Assembly: GCA_964464825.1 (NCBI GenBank)
Contig: CAYXKL010000026.1
Location: forward strand, 1 to 26,660
Length of the DNA stretch: 26,660 bases
Direction: 5' to 3'
Source of the DNA: DYJK01 sp964464825
GTDB lineage: Bacteria; Bacteroidota; Ignavibacteria; Ignavibacteriales; Melioribacteraceae
Shown here: piece after piece, positions 1-7,604 of the stretch
Layout: each line of letters starts with the position of its first letter
Numbering within the stretch: the first letter of the stretch is position 1
The notes under the pieces: generated by a model
What the model was told of the DNA's origin: nothing
The model's input: the letters and a program-made list of their open reading frames with translations, nothing else
Database searches by the model: none
Position numbers and translations under genes: made by a program

Positions 1-533
1 GATAAATATTGATTAACCAGATAATCCATACCTACAGCAACATGAATACCATAACCGATTTTACTGCCGTCATCAACAGCGCTAACATCTCCAAGATCTC
101 TAATATGACTGCCGAAATAAATTCCACCACCGCCGCCCATAAAAAATTTAAAATACTCTCTTGAAAATGGCAGTATATAATAGATGCTAAACTCTACCGG
201 TATAACTTTATAACCGTCGTTCATTCTAACGCGAACGCCGCCTAAACTATAATTTGTATTTATAAATGTTTTCTCGATGTATTCGGATGATAATCCTACT
301 ACCATCGATTCAGAAATTTTATATCTCAGTTCAGCAGAGTAGCTGTAAATTGCATCAAGATCTTCGTGGATATTTCTTAATAATTGATCTGGAGTATTGG
401 GTTGCAGAAAAAGTTTAGATGTTGTTGTATAATTATAATTGAGTGAAAAAGAAAAATCTTTCCCGTTGTATTGAGAAAATAGCGGTGCTGTTATTAACAG
501 CATAAAGATTGATATTTGGAATACTCTTTTCAT
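1..533 (-). CDS. Outer-membrane beta-barrel-like protein, 3' end cut by window edge
   Basis: I translated this frame by hand from the ATG at 533-531; it stays open to the window edge (177 codons visible). The N-terminus is a classic Sec signal peptide: Lys-Arg, a hydrophobic core, then a likely signal peptidase I site after TAPLFSQ (around residue 21). The mature part alternates polar and aromatic residues (FSFSLNYNYTTT, VEFSIYYILPFS) and has a glycine run (FFMGGGGGIYFGS), as in porin-like or OmpA-like beta-barrels of Bacteroidota. No specific family is recognised and the substrate is unknown. It lies downstream of the ppiD-like gene in the same direction, but a strong terminator at 599-627 separates the two, so it probably has its own promoter in the 65 bases before its start. 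The exported beta-barrel type is fairly sure; the function is not. Confidence 0.75.
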   Translation of the reverse strand, partial: MKRVFQISIFMLLITAPLFSQYNGKDFSFSLNYNYTTTSKLFLQPNTPDQLLRNIHEDLDAIYSYSAELRYKISESMVVGLSSEYIEKTFINTNYSLGGVRVRMNDGYKVIPVEFSIYYILPFSREYFKFFMGGGGGIYFGSHIRDLGDVSAVDDGSKIGYGIHVAVGMDYLVNQYL

Positions 534-579
534 AATTACTGAAAGCAATATATGAATTAAGAACTAAAATCAAAGTGCA

Positions 580-627
580 AAAAAAAGGGTTTAAAATAAA
601 AGACCCCCACCAATTGGCGGGGGTCTT
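580..627 (-). terminator. Rho-independent terminator of the ppiD-like gene
   Basis: A perfect 9-bp stem (AAGACCCCC at 599-607, pairing with GGGGGTCTT at 619-627) surrounds the inner palindrome CCAATTGG (610-617). Read on the minus strand it is followed by TTATTTTAAACCC and then eight T. It begins 14 bases after the ppiD-like stop codon. The plus-strand side has no T-run, so it works mainly for the minus strand. Confidence 0.9.
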
Positions 628-641
628 CTTTGAAAATAGTT

Positions 642-2732
642 TTATCTAAAAAAAAGATATCTGTTATCTACAATATCGGCATCTTTTTTCAAATCTTGCA
701 GCCATTGATTATAATATCTGTTCTTTTTCTGTTCGATTAAATCACGTTTAATTGTAGATTTTTGAATATCATAAGTAGCTTGTACAAATTGTGTGCGGTA
801 TTTAGGATAGATTAAATAGACGCCATTTCTACCTTTTACCGGTTGCGACCATTTTTGAAGTTCACCTTTGTAAGCATATTCTGAAAACGCAACTTCGCGA
901 CCAATACCTGAAATTGTTCCATAAGTTGTAAATTCTGTAGTTGTATCAACTTTTGCATTTGGCCAAATTGTTAATGCAAAATTTTTATCTCCTCTATCAC
1001 CTAATTTGGCACGGATATCTTTTGCAATATTCATCAATTTTTCAAACTTCTTTTCTTTAATAACATTTGTACGGACAGAATTTTTTACAACATCAAATTC
1101 CTGGTAACCAGCTTTAATTACATCAGAAACTATAACCACAACGTAGCCGGATGTAACTCTGAATACTTCACTTATATCACCTAAACTATGATCAAAAGCC
1201 CAGTTAACAAGTGCTGCACTCATACCAATTCCGGGTAAAGAGAGAGCATCTTCTTTAAATGGCGGTGTTTCGATAACATCATACTTCATCAATTTAGCTT
1301 CAGATTCAAATCCGTTTTCATTAGCAATGTAAGAAAAATCACTTGCATCCTGATACAGTTTATCCAATGTTGAACCAGATACTTGAATTTTATTCACAAT
1401 TTTTTCTATGACAAAATCTTCATTTGATTTTCCGGTTACCTTAATTATGTGATAACCAAAAGATGTTTTAACCGGTCTCTGCACAACACCAATTGCACCT
1501 TTATAACATGCTTCTTCAAATTCTTTAACCATTTGTCCTTTGCCAAACCATCCAAGATCGCCGCCTTTACTTGCATTGGAAACATCTTGAGATTTTGCTG
1601 CAGCAACTTTTGCAAAATCGGCTCCTTTACTAATCTCATTGAAAATTTCTATAGCTTTCTTTAAATCTTCCCCATCATTGCCGGAACTCTTAACCAAAAT
1701 ATGCGAAGCTCTAACAGATTCATTTTTTGATTTTACTTTATCTACTAATTTATAAGCTACATAACCTTCATTAGTTGCAACCGGACCAATTACATCACCC
1801 TTATTTGCGCGGAATAATAAATCTTTTGCTTCTGCCGGTAATGATGATAATCCTAAAGTATCTTTTTTGTACGGCTGCTCAGAATAGATTTCTACATATG
1901 ATTGAAATGATGCAGTATCAGTTTTGATTTTACTTACGATAGCTTCTAAATTACTTTTTACTCCTATGGAATCTGATTGTGACGGGATCCTTCTGAATAA
2001 CACATATTTAAGTTTTCTTGATGGATCAACTTTATAATCTTCTAAATGTTCTTCGTAATATTTTTTAAGATCTTCATCGGTAACAGTAACTTCGGCATCA
2101 GGAATTTTGTTCGGTTCAAGCATTATATAATCAGCTTTCATTTTGATATTCTGCATAATGAACTTATCATAAGTTTCTTGCTCGCTGACAGAGATTGATG
2201 CAAACAAATAATTCTGGAGTTTTTCTTGAATTAATTGGCGTTCAATCTGATCTTCAACAGCCAAAACTATTTCTTTATTTCGCGGATCGCGCAATGCTTG
2301 ATCATATAGCTGGCGGTTAAAATTTCCGGTGGAATCTGTGAACTGCTGTTTTAAAAATGCCGGAGGGTTTGGACCCATTATTGCATCTTTAATCTCTTCG
2401 TCCGTTACTTTAATACCAAATTCATTTACTTTACTATCGATCAATTTTTGAATTACAAGCGCATCCCAAACTTGATCTCTGAAATAATCCATTTGTGATT
2501 CATCTATACTTTGACCGCTAGATCTTTCTTGCTGCTCTCTATAGCGGTCTACAAGGTTTGAATATTCTTGATAAGTAACATCTTCTCCGTTTATAGAACC
2601 AACATTCTGCGACTGGCTTCCCAAAAATTCGAGTACTCTCGAATCTGAAATAACCATGAACAGAACAAAAAGTCCGCCAACTAGAAGAATGAACCACGGA
2701 GCTAAACTCCTCATCCGGGCCATCATACCCAT
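642..2732 (-). CDS. ppiD: PpiD/SurA-type peptidyl-prolyl isomerase, inner-membrane anchored
   Basis: Periplasmic folding factor that assists outer-membrane and exported proteins. The 696-residue protein starts with a basic stretch and one transmembrane helix (about residues 12-28), which leaves the rest in the periplasm. A SurA_N/PpiD-like chaperone region follows (about 45-200, with the SINGEDVTYQEYSNLV motif). A parvulin domain lies at about 341-435, shown by RASHILV, GGDLGWFGKGQMVKEFE and TSFGYHIIKV. Flanking segments at about 240-335 and 490-550 (GDVIGPV..GYVAYKL and GDISEVFRVTSGYVVV) look like further, degenerate parvulin-like modules. The frame stays open to a TTG at 2741, but GGAGG at 2742-2746 directly abuts that codon and is ideally placed (9 nt) for the ATG at 2732, so I use the ATG. 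It lies about 110 nt downstream of phoU and ends at a strong terminator. PpiD rather than SurA is favoured by the retained membrane anchor and the length. Confidence 0.9.
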   Translation of the reverse strand: MGMMARMRSLAPWFILLVGGLFVLFMVISDSRVLEFLGSQSQNVGSINGEDVTYQEYSNLVDRYREQQERSSGQSIDESQMDYFRDQVWDALVIQKLIDSKVNEFGIKVTDEEIKDAIMGPNPPAFLKQQFTDSTGNFNRQLYDQALRDPRNKEIVLAVEDQIERQLIQEKLQNYLFASISVSEQETYDKFIMQNIKMKADYIMLEPNKIPDAEVTVTDEDLKKYYEEHLEDYKVDPSRKLKYVLFRRIPSQSDSIGVKSNLEAIVSKIKTDTASFQSYVEIYSEQPYKKDTLGLSSLPAEAKDLLFRANKGDVIGPVATNEGYVAYKLVDKVKSKNESVRASHILVKSSGNDGEDLKKAIEIFNEISKGADFAKVAAAKSQDVSNASKGGDLGWFGKGQMVKEFEEACYKGAIGVVQRPVKTSFGYHIIKVTGKSNEDFVIEKIVNKIQVSGSTLDKLYQDASDFSYIANENGFESEAKLMKYDVIETPPFKEDALSLPGIGMSAALVNWAFDHSLGDISEVFRVTSGYVVVIVSDVIKAGYQEFDVVKNSVRTNVIKEKKFEKLMNIAKDIRAKLGDRGDKNFALTIWPNAKVDTTTEFTTYGTISGIGREVAFSEYAYKGELQKWSQPVKGRNGVYLIYPKYRTQFVQATYDIQKSTIKRDLIEQKKNRYYNQWLQDLKKDADIVDNRYLFFR

Positions 2733-2741
2733 ATAAAACAA

Positions 2742-2746
2742 CCTCC
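2742..2746 (-). promoter_or_regulatory. Ribosome binding site GGAGG deciding the ppiD start
   Basis: GGAGG on the minus strand lies 9 nt before the ATG at 2732 and directly abuts the alternative TTG at 2741. It therefore supports the ATG. Confidence 0.7.
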
Positions 2747-2756
2747 GTTTAAGAAA

Positions 2757-2800
2757 AATTGAAAATTTAGGCGCTTAATTTAGATACAAGGGGGGTGAAA
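2757..2800 (-). promoter_or_regulatory. Possible Bacteroidota-type promoter for ppiD
   Basis: On the minus strand, TTG is followed after 17 nt by TAAATTTT, one mismatch from the TTG / TAnnTTTG primary promoter pattern of Bacteroidota. It lies in the 109-nt gap between phoU and the ppiD ATG, so the folding factor may be transcribed separately from pst. This is a pattern match only. Confidence 0.35.
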
Positions 2801-2841
2801 TGCAATTAAGTTATGTCGTTTTCCGTATCTGCTTGATGAAA

Positions 2842-3531
2842 CTAATCCAAATCAGACTGATAATCTTCTTGTGAATCGTCAGCTCTATGTCTTATCGATT
2901 CAGCTTTTACAATAAAATATACTTCCTCACCAATATTTGTTGCATGATCTCCCAATCTTTCCATTTCCTGAAATATGGAATAAAATTTAATCCCATCTTC
3001 TATAAGCTGCGGATTGTTTTTAATTTCTGTTATCAGTTTTTCAATGCTGTCATGAACTAAATCATCAAGTTTGTCATCAAGATTAAGTACTAATTTTGCA
3101 ATATCCGCATCGAAATTAATAAATGAATCGATAGAATTTTTTATCATATATCTCGTCATACGGGCAGTTTCTTTAAAATCGATTTTATTAAAAAACTTCG
3201 GCTTTTCTTTTATATCTAAAACTTTTCTTGCAATATTTACTGAAAGATCGCCTATCCGTTCTAAATTGGCGTTGATTCTTAAGGACGACATAATAAACCT
3301 AAGATCTACTGCAACCGGCTGTGTGAGGGCAAATAACTTTTGACAGATACGGTCAATCTTATCATCAAACTTATCAACTCTTGAATCTCTATCAATTACG
3401 ATTTTTGCGTAATCTTTATTCCATTCTTCTATCGACTTAATTGCGTAATCAACTTGTTCATCAACAAGACTGCACATTTTAAATAGTTTAGTCTTCAGTT
3501 TATCCATTTGAATATCGAACGGCCGATCCAT
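2842..3531 (-). CDS. phoU: PhoU, phosphate signalling accessory protein
   Basis: PhoU links the Pst transporter to phosphate-dependent signalling and restrains phosphate uptake. The 229-residue length is normal for the family. It shows the duplicated three-helix PhoU pattern: repeat one around DSRVDKFDDKID.ICQKLFALTQPVAVDLRFI and repeat two ending in EMERLGDHATNIGEEVYF. The metal-binding signatures E/D-x-x-x-D (DKFDDKID) and RIGDLSVNIA / RLGDHATNI are present. A good Shine-Dalgarno (AAGGGAG) precedes the ATG. It is the last gene of the pst operon, 26 nt after pstB. No phoB/phoR pair is present in the window, so the partner kinase must be encoded elsewhere. Identification is firm. Confidence 0.96.
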   Translation of the reverse strand: MDRPFDIQMDKLKTKLFKMCSLVDEQVDYAIKSIEEWNKDYAKIVIDRDSRVDKFDDKIDRICQKLFALTQPVAVDLRFIMSSLRINANLERIGDLSVNIARKVLDIKEKPKFFNKIDFKETARMTRYMIKNSIDSFINFDADIAKLVLNLDDKLDDLVHDSIEKLITEIKNNPQLIEDGIKFYSIFQEMERLGDHATNIGEEVYFIVKAESIRHRADDSQEDYQSDLD

Positions 3532-3557
3532 TAAAATCTCCCTTCTTAAAATTTTTA

Positions 3558-4316
3558 TTAACCGAATCTTCCGGTTACATAATCTTCAGTTTGTTTATTT
3601 GCCGGATTAGTAAAAATTTTAGTGGTTTTATCATATTCAACAAGATGACCTAAATAAAAGAAAGCAGTGTAATCGCTGATTCGAGCGGCTTGCTGCATAT
3701 TATGTGTAACTACAACAATTGTGTATTTCCTTTTAAGTTCAAATATCAATTCTTCTATCCGTGCTGTAGAAACCGGATCGAGTGCGGTTGCCGGTTCATC
3801 CATTAATAAAATATCTGGTTCGACTGTTAATGCACGTGCAATGCAAATCCGCTGCTGCTGACCGGCAGAAAAATTAAGTGCGTTTTCATTTAATCGGTCT
3901 TTTATTTCATTCCATATCCCGGTTTGAATTGCAGTACGCTCTACAATTTCCTCAATTTCTTTTTTGTCTTTGATACCGTGTAGCATTGGTGCGAAAGCAA
4001 GGTTTTCATATACAGATTTTGGAAAGAGATTAGATTTCTGAAAAATCATTCCAACAAGTTTGCGTAGATTTACAACATCAATTTCCGGATCATAAATATT
4101 AACACCGTCTATCAACACTTCACCATTTAATTTAAATCCGTGCATTAAATCATTCATTCGGTTTATTGATCGAAGCAGACTTGTTTTACCGCAGCCGGAT
4201 GGTCCAATGATTGATGTAATTCGATTAGCAAAAATTTCAATTGAAACATCGTTCAATGCTTGAATGTAATGAAAATAAACACTCAGATTTTTAATTTTAA
4301 TTTTTACTTCTTTCAT
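3558..4316 (-). CDS. pstB: PstB, phosphate ABC transporter ATPase
   Basis: Cytoplasmic ATPase that powers phosphate import through PstC/PstA. The 252-residue protein has Walker A GPSGCGKTS (38-46), a Q-loop with MIFQKSNLFP (Q93), the ABC signature FSAGQQQR (149-156; the usual form is LSGGQ, so the second Gly is Ala here), Walker B ILLMDEPATALDP (169-181) and the switch His in VVVTHNMQQA. The PstB-specific stretch SINRMNDL after Walker A is intact. Its ATG overlaps the pstA stop by one base (TAATG), which indicates translational coupling. Identification is certain; the Ala in the signature is a mild variation with no expected loss of activity. Confidence 0.97.
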   Translation of the reverse strand: MKEVKIKIKNLSVYFHYIQALNDVSIEIFANRITSIIGPSGCGKTSLLRSINRMNDLMHGFKLNGEVLIDGVNIYDPEIDVVNLRKLVGMIFQKSNLFPKSVYENLAFAPMLHGIKDKKEIEEIVERTAIQTGIWNEIKDRLNENALNFSAGQQQRICIARALTVEPDILLMDEPATALDPVSTARIEELIFELKRKYTIVVVTHNMQQAARISDYTAFFYLGHLVEYDKTTKIFTNPANKQTEDYVTGRFG

Positions 4317-5287
4317 TATCCTCTACCGGTTACTTCAAGTGTTTTTCTGAATTTGAATCTATATACAATTGCGGTCAAATTTAGTAATAATGTTATCGTA
4401 ATTAATATCAATGTAGTTCCATATTGAATAGGCATTGTTAATGTTGGATTTGTTGATTGTGTAGCTAAAATAAAAATATGATAAGCCAGATGCATAAATT
4501 GATCTGTTGGATTAATCATAGGTATAGAAAACAATCCAAGATTAATTTGAGCAATTGGAAGTTCCGGTAAAAAGAAAGCACATCCAAGAAAAAGTATCGG
4601 TGCAATCTCACCGGTACCGCGGCTCAATGATAAAATTATTCCGGTTAATATTCCGGGTTTGGCTTGTGGAATCACTACATGTTTTATCGTTTGCCATTTT
4701 GATGCACCAAGTCCATATGCAGCGGCACGCTGGCTGTATGGAATTGAATTTAATGCTTCTAATGTAGTTACAATAATAGTCGGTAAAATTAATACAGCAA
4801 GAGTTGCACTTGCCCATAAAATTGCCGGCTGTCCGAACAATATTCCAGTCTGTAGAACATTATCAATATTTTTCCCAATTACAAGTATGAAAAAACCAAA
4901 TCCAAACAGACCAATTACAATAGATGGTGTGCCGGCAAGATTATTTACAGATACACGGATCAATCGTGTTAACAAATTATCGGATGCATATTCATTTAGA
5001 TAAATTGCAGAAAAAACACCGATTGGGACAGCAAATAGAAGCATCAAAATTGAAACTGTTATTGTGCCAAAGATTGCTGGTCCTATTCCCCCTTCGGACA
5101 TATTATTACGGGGTGAATCAATCAGAAAGTTCCAATTAATTACTTCGATCCCTTCAAAAAAAATTTTACCAAGTACTAGGAATAGAATTAAAAAAATTAT
5201 TATTGTAAAAAATTTAATTGAATAAATAGCAAGTTTACCACCAATCTGAATCGATTTCATTCCAAGTTTATTTTTTATATCACTCAT
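4316..5287 (-). CDS. pstA: PstA, phosphate ABC transporter permease
   Basis: One of the two inner-membrane channel subunits for phosphate. The 323 residues include an N-terminal helix (about 24-44) and the binding-protein-dependent permease domain of about five further helices. The coupling loop EALNSIPYSQRAAAYGLGASKWQTIKHVVIPQAKPGILTG contains the EAA motif that contacts PstB. The segment NNMSEGGIGPAIFGT is typical of PstA, in which a short periplasmic loop precedes the permease domain. It starts 4 nt after the pstC stop and ends in a one-base overlap with pstB. The family call is firm. Confidence 0.96.
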   Translation of the reverse strand: MSDIKNKLGMKSIQIGGKLAIYSIKFFTIIIFLILFLVLGKIFFEGIEVINWNFLIDSPRNNMSEGGIGPAIFGTITVSILMLLFAVPIGVFSAIYLNEYASDNLLTRLIRVSVNNLAGTPSIVIGLFGFGFFILVIGKNIDNVLQTGILFGQPAILWASATLAVLILPTIIVTTLEALNSIPYSQRAAAYGLGASKWQTIKHVVIPQAKPGILTGIILSLSRGTGEIAPILFLGCAFFLPELPIAQINLGLFSIPMINPTDQFMHLAYHIFILATQSTNPTLTMPIQYGTTLILITITLLLNLTAIVYRFKFRKTLEVTGRG

Positions 5288-5291
5288 ATAA

Positions 5292-6260
5292 TCAGCTCTG
5301 TAATTTTTTTCTCATTTTATTAAGAATCAGTTCTGCTATCAGATTAAGAATAAATGTAAATACAAATAATACCATACCAAGAACAAACAGAGCGTAATAA
5401 TGATTTGATTCGAAAGATACTTCCCCCATTTCTGCGGCAATTGTTGCCGTCATAGAACGCATACTGCGGAATAAATTAAAAGTTAGTTCTGCAGCATTAC
5501 CGGAAGCCATTAAAACTATCATTGTTTCACCTATTGCTCTACCGAATCCTAAAATAACTGCAGCCGATAAACCGCTGACAGCCGCTGGTAGTATAACTTT
5601 CTTTATCGTCTGCCATTTATTTGCACCAAGCGAATATGAAGCCATTCTTAATTCATTAGGTACGGAACGGAGTGCTTCTTCAGTTAATGATGCAATTATT
5701 GGAATACATATCATTGATAATCCAATTGAAGCAAGAAAAGCATTTAAACGATTTGGCGGATGAAAAAGATCATTAAATATTGTAGCACCAATTGCAAGCA
5801 TAATAAAACCAATTACCACTGTTGGAATACCAGCAAAAATTTCGATTATTGGTTTTAATATTTCTCGTAAACGGCTGTTAGAAATTTCCGATAAATAAAT
5901 TCCTACAGCTATCCCAAACAGCGCTGATATTATTGTGGCTGGTAATGCTGTTAATAAACTTCCAACTAACAATGATATTAACGAATAGCGTGGTTCTTCC
6001 GATGTAGGATACCACTGATATAAAGTTTTAATACTTCCATCACTTGTTGTAATTGTCTTACCAATAAATTCTCTTATACCAATCTGTTCAAACGCACGGT
6101 AACTTTCATAAATCAAGAAAATAAAAATCGAAAGGATTAAAAAAATTGCAGCTAAACTATTAATCATAAAAAAGTATTTGATCATTTTCTCCTTGATCAA
6201 TTTCTTTCTTGATATTGCTTGAGCATATTTAGATATGAATATTTTTTCTTTACTCTTCAT
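5292..6260 (-). CDS. pstC: PstC, phosphate ABC transporter permease
   Basis: Second membrane channel subunit of the phosphate importer, pairing with PstA. The 322-residue protein has a basic cytoplasmic N-terminus, a first membrane helix at about 29-50, a periplasmic loop carrying the PstC-type WYPTSEEPRYSLISLLVGSLLTAL stretch, and the permease domain with coupling loop EEALRSVPNELRMASYSLGANKWQTIKKVILPAA. The pattern FGRAIGETMIVLMASGNA is a strong PstC signature. It follows pstS by 6 nt and precedes pstA by 4 nt, so the three genes are surely cotranscribed. Confidence 0.96.
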   Translation of the reverse strand: MKSKEKIFISKYAQAISRKKLIKEKMIKYFFMINSLAAIFLILSIFIFLIYESYRAFEQIGIREFIGKTITTSDGSIKTLYQWYPTSEEPRYSLISLLVGSLLTALPATIISALFGIAVGIYLSEISNSRLREILKPIIEIFAGIPTVVIGFIMLAIGATIFNDLFHPPNRLNAFLASIGLSMICIPIIASLTEEALRSVPNELRMASYSLGANKWQTIKKVILPAAVSGLSAAVILGFGRAIGETMIVLMASGNAAELTFNLFRSMRSMTATIAAEMGEVSFESNHYYALFVLGMVLFVFTFILNLIAELILNKMRKKLQS

Positions 6261-6266
6261 ATTTTT

Positions 6267-7142
6267 TTAATCACTTAAAGGTATATATTCCATTTGCTGA
6301 ACTATCTTCTGTCCTTCATCAGAAAGTATAAAATCAATAAAATTTTTTACTTCATTTTTTGGTTCTCCATTTGTACAGCAGAACAGATATCGCGTTAATG
6401 GATAAAGACCATTACGGATAGCTTTGTAATTTACTTTACCGTTTTCAACTGCGGATATTGCTTTACTTTTATTGGTAGATTTAATAAAAATGCATTTTAC
6501 ATCTTTACGCTGAGCAAAATAACCAACGCCTCCAAAACCTATTCCCTTCAGGTCTTTTGAGATTGCTTCGCCAAGTTGTGCTGTACCTTGTAAAACTTGC
6601 ATTGATTGTGAGAAGTCTATTTCTCTCCCAAATTGGTCTTTTCCTAAAATTCCATTCTTAAAATATTCATAAGTTCCGCTGCTGTTTTCTCTACCGTAAA
6701 GAACAATCTCACTGTCAGATCCATTCAATTCTTTCCAGTTTTTAATTTTGCCCGAAAAAATTTCTTTTAACTGATCCAAAGTAAGAGTATCAAGCGGATT
6801 TTCTGAATTAACAATTATAGCAATTCCATCCAAAGCAACTTTAAATTGAATAGGTTTGATTTTGTAATCCGGAAATTTTAAAAGTTCTGACTCGGTTAGT
6901 TCTCTGCTAATATTTGCAATGTTGGCAGTGCCGTTAAAAAGTGCCGCAATACCGGTACCCGACCCGCCGCCGGTTACTTGTACGGATACATCCGGATTCT
7001 TATTCATATAAACCTCAGCCCATTTTTGGGTGAGATTAACCATTGTATCCGATCCTTTAATGGTTATTGATTTCTTTTTACTCGGCTGGCAGCCGGGTAG
7101 AATTAAAATTGCTATAAATAAAACCGCTAAAAGCTTTTTCAA
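6267..7142 (-). CDS. pstS: PstS, phosphate-binding lipoprotein
   Basis: Periplasmic phosphate-binding protein that hands phosphate to PstCA. The N-terminus is a lipoprotein signal peptide with lipobox LPGC (Cys about residue 18) followed by a polar linker, so it should be membrane-tethered. The mature part has the PstS-like phosphate loop patterns KGSDTMVNL, GGGSGTGIAAL and GRENSSGTYEYF, and a C-terminal YPLTRYLF..FIDFILSDEGQKIV segment. The length (291) matches small PstS proteins. The only start that keeps the whole signal peptide is the TTG at 7142; there is no in-frame upstream ATG and no clear Shine-Dalgarno. It heads the pst operon and is divergent from the symporter genes. I could not recognise a reliable Pho box in the shared upstream region. 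Confidence 0.95.
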   Translation of the reverse strand: MKKLLAVLFIAILILPGCQPSKKKSITIKGSDTMVNLTQKWAEVYMNKNPDVSVQVTGGGSGTGIAALFNGTANIANISRELTESELLKFPDYKIKPIQFKVALDGIAIIVNSENPLDTLTLDQLKEIFSGKIKNWKELNGSDSEIVLYGRENSSGTYEYFKNGILGKDQFGREIDFSQSMQVLQGTAQLGEAISKDLKGIGFGGVGYFAQRKDVKCIFIKSTNKSKAISAVENGKVNYKAIRNGLYPLTRYLFCCTNGEPKNEVKNFIDFILSDEGQKIVQQMEYIPLSD

Positions 7143-7383
7143 TTAAAATTCACTTTATGATTATTTGATAATATAAAATAAGAAGAATTCCCGAGTTACG
7201 CTGTATCTTAATATTTCATTAGGTAGTGGTCCTCGACGACAAGGGCAAAAAGAAGAAATCCAATTTGATGGGTAATATAAATTAATAGGTTGTCCAAGCT
7301 ACTGGTTGAATTAAGTCATCAAAATTTCATTTGGAATTAAAACTTTGGGGCTTTAATTTTCGGCAACTTTTAAGGAATAGATC
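7143..7383. other. Divergent intergenic region between pstS and the symporter genes
   Basis: This 241-nt gap without an ORF must hold the promoters for both the pst operon (minus) and the small-protein/symporter pair (plus). The half toward pstS is very AT-rich, with TATATT-like -10 candidates. The half toward the symporter contains the TTG-N17-TTCATTTG box listed separately. I see no tRNA, no terminator and no convincing direct-repeat Pho box. Confidence 0.6.
7306..7333 (+). promoter_or_regulatory. Possible promoter for the small protein/symporter pair
   Basis: TTG at 7306-7308 is followed after 17 nt by TTCATTTG (7326-7333), one base off the TAnnTTTG box of Bacteroidota sigma-ABfr promoters. 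It would give a leader of about 45 nt before the ATG at 7384. This is a pattern match only. Confidence 0.35.
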
Positions 7384-7596
7384 ATGCCTTCGTTCAGTCA
7401 CTCATGGTTACCTTACATTTACTTATATGTTGTCGGTGGAATATTTTTCTTCACCGGAATGTATATCATTCATAAAAGCAACAGCTTGGATTTAAGATTG
7501 AAGAGAAACCGTTGGTGGAGAAAAGTTCTATACTTCGGATTTTTCTACTTCATGATAATTCATGCCATTCTAATAATAGCTGCAATATATTGGTGA
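7384..7596 (+). CDS. Small two-helix membrane protein preceding a symporter
   Basis: A 70-residue protein with two clear hydrophobic segments (about residues 9-26 and 48-68). They are joined by a short basic loop (HKSNSLDLRLKRNRWWRK) that should face the cytoplasm. The ATG has an AAGGAA Shine-Dalgarno-like stretch. Its stop lies only 8 nt before the symporter start, so the two are almost surely cotranscribed and perhaps coupled. I do not recognise a named family. Small membrane proteins do accompany some SSS-family transporters, such as the YjcH/DUF485 and DUF4212 types, and the position suggests an analogous accessory or stabilising subunit. That role is inference from context, because the sequence itself does not look like those families. 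Confidence 0.75.
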   Translation: MPSFSHSWLPYIYLYVVGGIFFFTGMYIIHKSNSLDLRLKRNRWWRKVLYFGFFYFMIIHAILIIAAIYW

Positions 7597-7604
7597 AATA
7601 ATAT

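Noticed and set aside
1445..1664. Open frames on both strands inside the ppiD-like gene
   Set aside because: They lie wholly within a well-supported coding region, have no recognisable domain and no ribosome binding site.
4555..5139. Several overlapping open frames on both strands across pstA
   Set aside because: Out-of-frame shadows of an unmistakable permease gene; composition reflects the opposite-strand codons.
7143..7383. Pho box upstream of pstS
   Set aside because: I looked for two or more 11-nt-spaced direct repeats of the PhoB type. Only scattered TTAA/TAAC words occur, so I do not claim one.
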